The position numbers were made by a program, and so were the translations under genes. Below, one piece after another: positions 17,324 through 25,525 of a stretch of 64,000 bases of DNA. This stretch comes from Filimonas sp. GTDB lineage: Bacteria; Bacteroidota; Bacteroidia; Chitinophagales; Chitinophagaceae. The first letter of the stretch is position 1; each line of letters begins with the position of its first letter. A model generated the notes under the pieces. The model was given only the letters and a program-made list of their open reading frames with translations. It was not told the origin of the DNA and searched no databases. Location of the stretch: the NCBI GenBank assembly GCA_017306865.1, contig JAFKHH010000014.1, forward strand, positions 558,001 to 622,000. Direction: 5' to 3'.

Positions 17324-18391
17324 CTACATCTTCCACTTATTTCCAAATACCCATTCTGCATTTATCGTTGCAGCTTTATCTGCGGTTATATTGTTGTTAT
17401 GCCATCCGAAATCTTTTCCGCTTGTACGATGGCAGTTGAAATAGTAAATGCGTTCGCCCCATTTCACCAGAGGTGTTGAGGTAACTTTATAAATGGGCAG
17501 GTCGGCCATGTTGTCTGCGAAAACACAATCCAATAAATAGAACTGTGCTTCTTTGTGATAACGTCCGAGCTTGAAACCATTATAGCCGGTGAAGCGGCAA
17601 TTTTTCAATACTGTTTTGGAATCGATATTACCTGAGCCATCGTGCCAGATAGCTGCATCACCCGTGTTCGCTTTGAAGTCACAATTTTCAGCATAAGCCC
17701 AGCCTCGCGGGCAATAGAAATCTACACCACCTTCCATCTGGCAGTCTTTGAAATAGAACATGCCGTCAACAGTATTCCATGGGCTAACGGTATCCCCTGC
17801 AAATGCTTTAAGATTACAGTTGATCACTTTCAACCGTGTTGTTTCAAAGCTGCGCAGCGCCATCTGGTGTCCTGTATAACTGATCTTACGCTGGTGCGTA
17901 GCCGTATCATTGTTACATGCTATAATCCTGTCAGGCTGGTTTTTATTATCAAAACCATAGGTATTACTGATAGTCAGATTTTGTAGTGTAATGTCGCTCC
18001 CTTTCAGGTTAATGGTTGCAACACCCCAATCATCCGGGTGGTCGCAGCGCCATTCGTCACGCGCTATAGCATTTGTTATTACCGTAGTTTGTTTGTCTTC
18101 GCCAATGAAGATGATATTGCTTTTTGCAATAAATATTTTTTCCTTGTATGTACCCTTCTTTATGTAGATAGTTCTTGGCTTTGCAGAGGAGTCGGAAAGG
18201 CTGTTGATCGCATCCTGTATGGTTTTGAAATCGCCTTTACCATTTATGTCAACAACTATGCGTTGTGCGTAGGAGAAAGAAAAGAGAAAGGATAAAAAGA
18301 AGAGTATGCATATTTTTCGAACCACAAAGAAGCGCTTTGTGCGTGTTGTTGCATATTGCAGAAAACATCTTTGTGGTTCGAAAGAATACAT
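17324..18391 (-). CDS. pectinesterase, CE8 family
   Basis: A secreted beta-helix esterase that removes methyl groups from homogalacturonan. The signal peptide is RKICILFFLSFLFSFSYAQ. The first 22 or so residues before it are encoded by a CCACAAAGA inverted repeat, so a GTG at 18325 may be the true start, which would give about 333 residues. Counting from the ATG at 18391, the acid Asp200 (AFAGDT), nucleophile Asp224 (GGVDF) and Arg277 (KLGRY) are present. Family members normally read QDT at the first site; here Gly replaces Gln. The gene follows the GH105 gene by 9 bases, so it is the last of a GH28-GH105-CE8 operon. Demethylation would prepare pectin for the lyase and polygalacturonase. Confidence 0.87.
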   Translation of the reverse strand: MYSFEPQRCFLQYATTRTKRFFVVRKICILFFLSFLFSFSYAQRIVVDINGKGDFKTIQDAINSLSDSSAKPRTIYIKKGTYKEKIFIAKSNIIFIGEDKQTTVITNAIARDEWRCDHPDDWGVATINLKGSDITLQNLTISNTYGFDNKNQPDRIIACNNDTATHQRKISYTGHQMALRSFETTRLKVINCNLKAFAGDTVSPWNTVDGMFYFKDCQMEGGVDFYCPRGWAYAENCDFKANTGDAAIWHDGSGNIDSKTVLKNCRFTGYNGFKLGRYHKEAQFYLLDCVFADNMADLPIYKVTSTPLVKWGERIYYFNCHRTSGKDFGWHNNNITADKAATINAEWVFGNKWKM

Positions 18392-18400
18392 GTTTAGTTA

Positions 18401-20335
18401 TTATTTTTTAGCCGGCACCTGCTGAAGTAACCAGTTGGTCAGGTCTTTAGCCGCTTTGTAGTTATCAAAATCCGCAGGCAGTCTTTTACCATCAGTGTAT
18501 TCATTATACAACCAAGGGTCATCTACTGCGAACACGGTGCCTTTACCCACTTTTGCTACAGCCATCAGCACGTCACCTTTGTCTGTATAATGTGCTTTGG
18601 CTGGTGCTTTCAGGGCTATTGTGCATATTTCTTTCAGGTATATTTTTTTCGCTGTTTTAAAGATGGCATCATTAGCTGGTATTAGCTGCGCGCCCATCTC
18701 GTATTGCGTACCCGTTACGCGGTTGCGGATATCCTGGTTGAAGTGAATGCCGAATTTCTCTGAGAGTGTATTAAAGTGTTTAAATTCTGTGTTGATGGAG
18801 TCATTCATCATCATTACTAATACGCCGCCATTCTTTACCCAATCATAAATAGATTGCGCTGACTTTTCATCCATATAGTTTGGATTAGGGCTTTCGTCTT
18901 TTGTATCCGGATCAACAATGATGTACACATCACTTTTCTTCAGGTTGTCAGCCGTTGGCGCTTCGTATAATGTATTGATGTTGGCACCTGTTGCTTTGAA
19001 TGCATATCCCCAGATGGAGAAGCCTTCATTTTTCATCTCTTCCCACTTGTAGTGATAAGAGCGCAGGAAGCCTGCTCCGTCTTTTTTGGTTTCTGCATTG
19101 AAGTAGCTATCAAGTGTTACTGTTTTGCCTTTACCAATCTTTGGCATGGCAGCCAGTTCTATTTCATTGCTTGCAAGCAGGAACGCACCCAGCCCTTTAG
19201 GATCGTTTACTACTATTTTTTCTTTCATGTAGTAATCGAAGCTGCCGTCGCGGTACGGAGTGCCGCCAAGACCACTTACACCTACGGTGCCGTCGAGCGT
19301 CATACCGCCATTATCATCCGCTTTTACAAATTGTTTGATGATGCCATCATATCCTTTCTGCGCTACAGTCAGGTAGCTTGCAGGCAGGTAGCCTAAACGG
19401 ACTGCTTTTGCAAATGTGTACACAAACATGCAGCTTGCAGAAGCTTCAAAGTAGTTTGGTTTTACATTGGGTTTATCCAATATATCCCACCACAGGCCAG
19501 TTTTAGCATCCTGCACTTTTTGTACGGCTACTGCATAGCGTTTTAATATATTGATGAGCGTATCGCGTTTTGGATGATTTGCCGGGAAGTATTCAAGCGC
19601 ATCTACGAGTGCCATGCCATACCAACCCATAGCCCTGCCCCAGAAGTTGGGAGACACACCGGTTGTTTTATCCGCCCACTGTTGCTCCTTAGACTCGTCC
19701 CAGCCATGATAAAGCAAACCTGTTTTGCTATCACGTGCGTGACGCTCCATCAGTATAAACTGTTTGGCGATGTCATTGAAAGCGGAGTCTTGTTTGAACA
19801 GGTAAGCATATTCTGCATAGAATGGTTCGCCCATGTAAAGACCATCCAGCCACATCTGGCTAGGATATCTTTTCTTATGCCAGAAACCACCTTCGTTGGT
19901 ACGCGGCTGCGTATTTAACTGCTCGCGCAATGTAGATGCTGCTTTGTAAAACTTAGCCCTGTCTGTTACACGAAACATGGTAAGCAGCAGGCGGCCATTC
20001 AGCACATTGTCTATATTGTAATCTTCCAGCTTGTAGGTCTTAATAGTACCATCATCATTTACAAAAAAGTTGACGCTTTTGTCAATGTACTTGTAATATT
20101 CACCTTTACCGGTCCTGTACCAGAGACCTTCCATACCCTTGAGAATAACACCCTGGTCGTAAGACCACTGAGCTTTGCTTCTTCCTTCGCTGGTGAAGGA
20201 GTCGGTCCAGTTACGCATAACCGTGTTGGCTGCACGTTCAGACCAGGCAAGCGGTTGCGCCGGTGTTTGCGCCATAGACTGCGAGGCGGCAAACGCAGAT
20301 GCAACTAACAAGATTTTGGAGAGTTGTTTCTTCAT
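18401..20335 (-). CDS. GH105 unsaturated galacturonyl hydrolase with C-terminal DUF4350-like domain
   Basis: 644 residues with a signal peptide (MKKQLSKILLVASAFAASQSMAQ). Residues about 30-385 are a six-hairpin GH105 domain: WSYDQG at 57-62, GFWHKKRYPSQMWLDGLYMGEP with the key Asp164, and FWGRAMGWYGMALVD. This family removes the unsaturated uronate from the non-reducing end of lyase products. From about 395 to the end is a second domain resembling DUF4350/ThuA-like folds (SDVYIIVDPDTKDE, YDWVKNGGVLVMMMND, GKGTVFAVDDPWLYNEY), probably carbohydrate-related but of unproven role. It is 9 bases downstream of the GH28 gene and precedes the CE8 gene. Its product feeds KduI. Confidence 0.88.
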   Translation of the reverse strand: MKKQLSKILLVASAFAASQSMAQTPAQPLAWSERAANTVMRNWTDSFTSEGRSKAQWSYDQGVILKGMEGLWYRTGKGEYYKYIDKSVNFFVNDDGTIKTYKLEDYNIDNVLNGRLLLTMFRVTDRAKFYKAASTLREQLNTQPRTNEGGFWHKKRYPSQMWLDGLYMGEPFYAEYAYLFKQDSAFNDIAKQFILMERHARDSKTGLLYHGWDESKEQQWADKTTGVSPNFWGRAMGWYGMALVDALEYFPANHPKRDTLINILKRYAVAVQKVQDAKTGLWWDILDKPNVKPNYFEASASCMFVYTFAKAVRLGYLPASYLTVAQKGYDGIIKQFVKADDNGGMTLDGTVGVSGLGGTPYRDGSFDYYMKEKIVVNDPKGLGAFLLASNEIELAAMPKIGKGKTVTLDSYFNAETKKDGAGFLRSYHYKWEEMKNEGFSIWGYAFKATGANINTLYEAPTADNLKKSDVYIIVDPDTKDESPNPNYMDEKSAQSIYDWVKNGGVLVMMMNDSINTEFKHFNTLSEKFGIHFNQDIRNRVTGTQYEMGAQLIPANDAIFKTAKKIYLKEICTIALKAPAKAHYTDKGDVLMAVAKVGKGTVFAVDDPWLYNEYTDGKRLPADFDNYKAAKDLTNWLLQQVPAKK

Positions 20336-20344
20336 AACAATACT

Positions 20345-21988
20345 TTATTCAATCGTTAATGATTTTTCACTAGCTCCAAAGATAAAGGCAGCTTTCCTGG
20401 TATCGGACGGTATGCTGGAATTATTTAGTTTTATGCCAGTTGAGCTTTCTCCGGCAATATTGAATAAGAGGCCGGGTGCTACGTCCATTTTCAGGCCATT
20501 GAGCGTAATATTCTTCCCGTTCTGAATGTTTACGAGTGCATCTTTTGAAGGAACTACCAAACGTATGTTTTTCATACTAATGTTGGTTGCCTCCTGTATG
20601 TCTATCCCCTGTTTGGCAACAATGGTAATATTTTGCAGGTCTATATCTTTAATGTGCATTTCCGGCAGGCCGCGTACAAAAATGGCTTTTGCAGCGCCGT
20701 TACATACTACGTTTTTAATGTAAAAGTTTTTAAACTGGGGCGTTGCGTCAGTTACCGGCAACAGTTCTACTTTCGGCGCTTCGCGTGTTTCGCCAGCCAA
20801 TGGCACCGGATCTTTTGCCGCATAATACATATCGAAAAGAATCGCCTCTCCTACAATATCTTTCATGTTGATATTGGATACGTAAATATTTTCTACTACT
20901 CCGCCACGGCCTCTTGTTGTTTTGAAACGCAGGCCAATGTCTGTACCAATGAAGGAACAATCGGAGATATATAAATTTTTTACGCCACCGCTCATTTCAC
21001 TTCCAATTACAAAGCCTCCGTGTGCATGATACACAACGCAATTGCGGATAATTACATTTTGTGTTGGCATGCCTCTCTTACGTCCCGCTTCATCCCTGCC
21101 AGATTTAATACAAAGGCCATCATCCCCTACATCGAAAGTGCTGTTCTCTATCAGTACCCTGTTGCATGATTCTACGTCTATACCATCACCATTCTGCGCA
21201 TACCACGGATTTTTTGCATATACATTTCTTACCGTCAGGTCTTCACACATCAGTGGATGCAGGCACCATGCCGGGGAGTTTTGGAACGTTACGCCTTCCA
21301 GCAATACTTTCTTACAGTTTTCCAATACCAACAAGTTTGGACGCAGGAAGTCTTTAATGTCTTCAAAATCTTTAATCGTTTTTCCATCCTTCAGTACACC
21401 GGCATCTTTTGTTTTAGAACCTTTAAATGCTTTCTCTGAAGGATACCAGGTCTTTTTGTCTTCACTCAATAAGCCACCGGAAGCAACAAGGCTTTTCCAT
21501 TGTGTTTCTGTCAGCTTATCTTTCTTCACCATACGCCATGCATCGCCCCACCCATCTATAATACCGCCACCGGTAATGGCAATGTTCTGCAAATTTTTAC
21601 CTGAAATAGGCGACTGGTTACGTGCATTGGGTTGTCCTTCCCAATTGCCTTCTACTATTTTATATTGATCAAAATCGTTGGTGAATTGTAACAACGCATC
21701 GCGTTTGATGTGCAGGTTCACATTGCTTTTCATTTCTATCGGACCAGTCAGCCAAAGGCCTCCCGGCACAAGTACAACCCCTCCACCTTTTTGGCTACAC
21801 GCTGCAATGGCGTTGTTAATGCTTTTGGTGTTGAGTGTAACACCGTCTGCAACAGCACCATATTTAGTAATATTGAAAGTATCTTTTTTAAAGACCGGCT
21901 GCTGCACCACCGGCAATTTCTGAGCATTTATGCTGGATACGGCAAACAATGAAGCAACAATCGAAAATCCTAAATGGCGTAATAACAT
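20345..21988 (-). CDS. polygalacturonase, GH28 family
   Basis: 547 residues with a signal peptide (MLLRHLGFSIVASLFAVSSINAQ) and a right-handed beta-helix. The GH28 active-site residues are all recognisable: Asp271 in NGDGID, Asp289-Asp290 in VGDDGLCIKSG, His323 in HAHGGFVIGSE, and Arg354/Lys356 in LRFKT. It hydrolyses galacturonosyl linkages in pectin and, given the CIKSG and GSEMSGGV context, could be an exo-type or oligomer-acting enzyme. It is the first gene of the operon with GH105 and CE8. Its 5' leader contains a terminator-like hairpin at 22041-22070 and a shared operator-like core at 22282-22292. Confidence 0.9.
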   Translation of the reverse strand: MLLRHLGFSIVASLFAVSSINAQKLPVVQQPVFKKDTFNITKYGAVADGVTLNTKSINNAIAACSQKGGGVVLVPGGLWLTGPIEMKSNVNLHIKRDALLQFTNDFDQYKIVEGNWEGQPNARNQSPISGKNLQNIAITGGGIIDGWGDAWRMVKKDKLTETQWKSLVASGGLLSEDKKTWYPSEKAFKGSKTKDAGVLKDGKTIKDFEDIKDFLRPNLLVLENCKKVLLEGVTFQNSPAWCLHPLMCEDLTVRNVYAKNPWYAQNGDGIDVESCNRVLIENSTFDVGDDGLCIKSGRDEAGRKRGMPTQNVIIRNCVVYHAHGGFVIGSEMSGGVKNLYISDCSFIGTDIGLRFKTTRGRGGVVENIYVSNINMKDIVGEAILFDMYYAAKDPVPLAGETREAPKVELLPVTDATPQFKNFYIKNVVCNGAAKAIFVRGLPEMHIKDIDLQNITIVAKQGIDIQEATNISMKNIRLVVPSKDALVNIQNGKNITLNGLKMDVAPGLLFNIAGESSTGIKLNNSSIPSDTRKAAFIFGASEKSLTIE

Positions 21989-22040
21989 TATGACTAGTTG
22001 AGTTCAAAATAATCTGCAAGAGCATAGCGTTTTAAATAAA

Positions 22041-22070
22041 ATGGCTATACAAGTCTCCTTGCATAGCCAT
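22041..22070 (-). terminator. terminator-like hairpin in leader of the GH28 operon
   Basis: On the minus strand, ATGGCTATGCAAG and CTTGTATAGCCAT form a 13-bp stem with one G-U pair and a four-base loop, followed by TTTATTT. The hairpin is intact with wobble only on the minus strand. It lies 54-83 bases before the polygalacturonase start and does not follow any coding gene on that strand. Confidence 0.6.
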
Positions 22071-22280
22071 GCTTTTCAATCACGAACGCTTTATTCTAAA
22101 ACCATAAAAACGCTTAGTTAAAAGAGCCACAGCTATCATGTTTTTCCTATTACTCATCTTTACTTTTCCTCCTTTATTGTACATGATCCTGAACTACTGT
22201 AATTAACCTTTATCAAGGTTGTCTTCCGGTACAATGCTAGTCATATATTTCGTTAGAATACAGATAGGCTGCGTCTTTTT

Positions 22281-22298
22281 TTACGCAATCGTTACCGA
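22281..22298. promoter_or_regulatory. candidate operator between GH28 operon and lacI-type gene
   Basis: TTACGCAATCGTTACCGA shares the 11-base core TACGCAATCGT with sites upstream of both SusC genes and of the PL1 gene. The extension CGTTACCGATAACG is an imperfect dyad with a central CG as in LacI-family operators. The 514-base divergent region 21989-22502 holds this site, a hairpin and no gene. Confidence 0.55.
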
Positions 22299-22502
22299 TA
22301 ACGTTGTAGAAAATGAGGTGCCAAATTGTTGTATGGTTATATGGTTAAATTGGTTGGGCTGTCTAACAACTTAAGCAAATGACAATGCAACATACTTTTA
22401 AGCTTAACATACACTTCTCCCTTCTTCAATCGTTTGAAAATCAAATAATTAAAAATCTTCATAAATTACTTATTTTTACCAATACCGTTTGGATAATCTA
22501 CC

Positions 22503-23534
22503 ATGAAATTTGAAGCCGTAACTATCAAGGATATTGCCCGTGCCCTGGGCCTTTCTACGTCAACTGTTTCGCGGGCATTGCGCGACAGTTACGAGATCAG
22601 CGAGGACACAAAAAAACTGGTTCGTGAGTATGCGCAGGAGCATAATTACAGGCCCAACCCTATTGCGTTAAGCCTTAAGGAAAAACGTAGCAGGTCTATC
22701 GGTGTAATCGTTTGCGAAATAGCGAACAGCTTTTTTTCACAGATCATCAATGGCATTGAATCTATCGCATATGATAAGGGTTATAATGTGATCATCTCAC
22801 AAAGCCATGAGTCTTTTGAACGTGAATTGCTTGACCTGAATTACCTGGCGTCCCGCTCTATAGATGGTTTGCTGATCTCTGTGTCTACGGAAACTTCAGA
22901 TTTTGAACATTTAAAAAGCCTGCATAACAAGGGCTTGCCAATCGTTTTCTTCGACAGGATCGTGCATGATATTACCACACACAAGGTAGCTGTAGACAAC
23001 TTCAAGGGTGGCTATGATGCCACTACGCACCTGATCAAAAATGGATTTAAGAGCATTGCAAATATTTCTATTGCACAGCATTCTTCGATTACACAAGACA
23101 GGCTTGGCGGTTATAAGCAGGCTTTGGAAGATAATAATATGCCGGTGAACGATAGCCTGATCAAGTTTTGCAAACATGGCGGGCTTGCATACGAGGAATT
23201 AGAAAATGCGCTGGATGAATTGTTCAGCCTGGAAAACAAACCGGAAGCAATCTTCACTGCATCAGATAAGATTACAACTGGCTGTCTGCGTTATTTCAAA
23301 TCACACAACATTCGTGTGCCGGAAGATATTGCATTGGTTGGCTTTTCTAATTCCGATCTTGCTGATCTGCTTCAGCCATCACTGACCGTCGTAAAACAAC
23401 CGGCGTTTGAGATGGGACAGGTGGCTACAGAGTTATTATTACAGTTGATAGAAGCCAAACGCCCGGATAAGCAATTTGAAAGTAAGGTATTGCCGACCGA
23501 GTTGATTATACGAGATTCAAGCGTGAAGCGATAG
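22503..23534 (+). CDS. LacI-family transcriptional regulator of pectin genes
   Basis: 343 residues, the normal length. The N-terminal helix-turn-helix and hinge helix are typical: VTIKDIARALGLSTSTVSRALRDS at about 5-28 and YRPNPIALSLKEKRS at about 50-64. The rest is a periplasmic-binding-protein-like effector domain (SIGVIVCEIANSFFSQIINGIE). It is divergent from the GH28 operon and sits between the degradation and uptake halves of the region, so it most likely senses a pectin breakdown product such as KDG or a uronate. The repeated TACGCAATCGT core upstream of four units is its best candidate target. Ligand and sign of control are not shown by the sequence. Confidence 0.88.
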   Translation: MKFEAVTIKDIARALGLSTSTVSRALRDSYEISEDTKKLVREYAQEHNYRPNPIALSLKEKRSRSIGVIVCEIANSFFSQIINGIESIAYDKGYNVIISQSHESFERELLDLNYLASRSIDGLLISVSTETSDFEHLKSLHNKGLPIVFFDRIVHDITTHKVAVDNFKGGYDATTHLIKNGFKSIANISIAQHSSITQDRLGGYKQALEDNNMPVNDSLIKFCKHGGLAYEELENALDELFSLENKPEAIFTASDKITTGCLRYFKSHNIRVPEDIALVGFSNSDLADLLQPSLTVVKQPAFEMGQVATELLLQLIEAKRPDKQFESKVLPTELIIRDSSVKR

Positions 23535-23720
23535 TCGTAAATACAATGGCTAAATGGTTGTATTGTTTAATTGTTTTTATTGCCACAGAAGCACGGAAAC
23601 TCAGAATAAGTTCTTCTATGTTTTCGTGCCTCTGTGGCATTTTTATGAACCCGGCAGTAGAATGAGTATTAAGCTTTACTTGCGTCGCACACTTCTACTT
23701 TCTATTCGCTATTCAGCAAG

Positions 23721-23862
23721 AACGTGAATCGTGAGTCGGTAATCGTGAATAAAAAAGGGCAAGCATAATAATATTATGCTTGCCCTTTTCATTTTTAAAA
23801 ATTTGTAAAGCGTTTACAAACTAAAGCAATTGATTCACGATTACCGACTCACGTTTCACGTT
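23721..23862. repeat. nested inverted repeats between lacI-type and PL1 genes
   Basis: Positions 23730-23750 and 23833-23853 are perfect reverse complements over about 21 bp (core GTGAGTCGGTAATCGTGAAT). The match extends to 30 bp with one mismatch and reaches the PL1 stop codon. A second strong hairpin is nested inside. A related fragment, ACAATCGTGAATAAAATG, lies near 25350. Confidence 0.75.
23753..23789. terminator. bidirectional terminator between convergent lacI-type and PL1 genes
   Basis: AAAAGGGCAAGCATAATA (23753-23770) and TATTATGCTTGCCCTTTT (23772-23789) form a perfect 18-bp stem with A and T tracts on both sides. It serves both converging genes. A weaker imperfect repeat with CCACAGA/TCTGTGG arms lies at 23579-23642. 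Confidence 0.85.
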
Positions 23863-25213
23863 ACTTCACCAACCCATTCAAATACACTTCCACATTTGTG
23901 TATTGTTTATCTATCGTGTATAAAGCGCCGTCTTTAGGATCGTTGGGATTGAGTCCGTGTGCTATTTCCCATTCGTCAGGTATGCCGTCTTTGTCTGTGT
24001 CTTTTGGTGCAGGTAATGATTTTAGTTCAGGCCAGCCACCTACATCCGTTGGCGAATCTATAATACCATTCCTGTTCCTTCCTGTAGTTGCCTTACCGGT
24101 TCTTACCTGTTCTATCACACGCAGGTCAGCCGCGTCGCGCACTTTACTAGCACCAGCGTATTGCAGTACGGACTCGTATGCTTTTTGCGCAGTTTCCAGT
24201 TGTATCGGTTCTACCTCAAACGGTGCTGTGGCTTTAGCAGAATCTTTATTAGGATCACCTTGTACGCCGTTCCAGTTAGCAATTGTTACATCATGGTCAC
24301 CCTCCATTACATTTCCATAAATATAAAATTTGCCATACGGGCTCCACGGGTTCACAATCCTTCGCTCTACAGAACGTTTAGTGGCCGGGCCGGGTTTATA
24401 ATAGTTCGCCACCATATTGTACGATCCTTTTTCGCCACCGTACGAACTATTCTCTCCCCAGTTGAAGATGACGTTATTTCTAAAATCAACCAGCTCATCA
24501 GGATCATTCAATGTAGTAGATGATCCGCTGAAACGCGGATTCCTGCTTTTATGATCAGCCAGCAGGTTGTGGTGAAATGTCGCGCTTTCTCCACCCCATA
24601 TACCACCATAGCCATGCTCACCTTTTGAATGCACGGAGTTATTAAGGCTTTCTGCAATAATGCACCATTGCATAGTGAAATTTTTGTTGTGATAGAACGA
24701 AGCTGTTTCGTCTACCGACCAACTGGCAGAGCAATGATCAATAATAATATCGCGGTGATGTTTATTACCGCCTATGGCATCATCTTCCTGCTTTCTCTCC
24801 GCACCCATGCGTGAGCGTATATAACGGACAATCACATTATCAGCTCCTATATAAAAAGTATAGTTCTTTAAACAGATACCATCGCCCGGCGCAGTCTGGC
24901 CAGCTATCGTAATATCGTTATTCTTAACAGACAATCTTGATTCCAATGCAATGGTACCTGACACGGCAAACACTACAATGCGCGGACCTTTTGCTTCTAT
25001 GGCTTCACGCAAACTCCCAGGCCCCGCATCATTTAAATTGGATACGATCCACACTTTACCACCGCGGCCTCCGGTAGTGTATTTACCAAAACCTTCTGCG
25101 CCAGGGAATGCAATTTGTTTTGCATCAGCAGAGGCGGCTGTTTTTTGTGCAGTGCAACTGAGTGTTACAAAACTTACGGCTGCTACTGTAATTGTTTTTA
25201 TTAATTGAATCAT
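23861..25213 (-). CDS. pectate lyase, PL1 family lipoprotein
   Basis: 450 residues. The N-terminus is a lipoprotein signal with lipobox TLSC (Cys20). A parallel beta-helix lyase domain follows: FPGAEGFGKYTTGGRGG, GSLREAIEAKGPRIVVFAVSGTI, SRMGAERKQEDDAIGG, IIIDHCSASWSVDETASFY and NLLADHKSRNPRFSG. The DHCSxSWxxDE and RxPR-like segments match the calcium and catalytic-Arg regions of PL1 enzymes. The C-terminus has DTDKDGIPDEWE, a calcium-binding type 3 thrombospondin-like repeat. It cleaves demethylated pectin by beta-elimination at the cell surface or periplasm, giving unsaturated products for GH105, KduI and KduD. An operator-like site lies about 95 bases upstream. Confidence 0.9.
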   Translation of the reverse strand: MIQLIKTITVAAVSFVTLSCTAQKTAASADAKQIAFPGAEGFGKYTTGGRGGKVWIVSNLNDAGPGSLREAIEAKGPRIVVFAVSGTIALESRLSVKNNDITIAGQTAPGDGICLKNYTFYIGADNVIVRYIRSRMGAERKQEDDAIGGNKHHRDIIIDHCSASWSVDETASFYHNKNFTMQWCIIAESLNNSVHSKGEHGYGGIWGGESATFHHNLLADHKSRNPRFSGSSTTLNDPDELVDFRNNVIFNWGENSSYGGEKGSYNMVANYYKPGPATKRSVERRIVNPWSPYGKFYIYGNVMEGDHDVTIANWNGVQGDPNKDSAKATAPFEVEPIQLETAQKAYESVLQYAGASKVRDAADLRVIEQVRTGKATTGRNRNGIIDSPTDVGGWPELKSLPAPKDTDKDGIPDEWEIAHGLNPNDPKDGALYTIDKQYTNVEVYLNGLVK

Positions 25214-25298
25214 ACAAGAGGTTACTTAAATAATTATTTCGTTTGACGTATTTACGGGAGAACAGTTTATTTCAATAGCATTTTGAAGCACTAAAAAT

Positions 25299-25318
25299 TT
25301 ACGCCGACGATTGCGTAA
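25299..25318. promoter_or_regulatory. candidate operator upstream of PL1 gene
   Basis: TTACGC-cgacgatt-GCGTAA has perfect 6-bp arms, and its right half contains ACGATTGCGTA, the reverse complement of the core seen at 22282, 32363 and 37444. It lies about 90 bases before the PL1 start. The rest of 25214-25462 shows no gene. Confidence 0.55.
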
Positions 25319-25462
25319 CGCTAAGACCATTTCATGAGACGTGAAACGACAATCGTGAATAAAATGCTTCTCTGCGATACTCTCCGTCCTCCCCGTCTCC
25401 GCGGTAAATTTGGCCGCGAAGCGGCTTTCTACATAGCCTATCCACCTCACTCAAACTATTAA

Positions 25463-25494
25463 AAAAAGTGCGCCGTATGAACGACACACTTTTA
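25463..25494 (-). terminator. terminator after DUF4957-like gene
   Basis: On the minus strand, AAAAGTGTGTCGT and ACGGCGCACTTTT pair fully if two G-U pairs are allowed, with loop TCAT and a following T run. It lies 32 bases after the stop of the DUF4957-like gene and would end the SusC/SusD/DUF4957 transcript. Confidence 0.75.
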
Positions 25495-25525
25495 TCAGGG
25501 GGAATTGATTCATACGTGTTATACA

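Noticed and set aside
23802-23820. TTTGTAAA-GCG-TTTACAAA palindrome resembling a cre/LacI-type operator
   Set aside because: It lies 3' to both converging genes, inside the terminator region, so it is not placed to control a promoter. It may be chance or part of the transcript end.
25463-25494. Apparent mismatches in the hairpin after the DUF4957-like gene as evidence against a terminator
   Set aside because: On the minus-strand RNA all mismatches become G-U pairs and a T run follows, so I kept it as a terminator.
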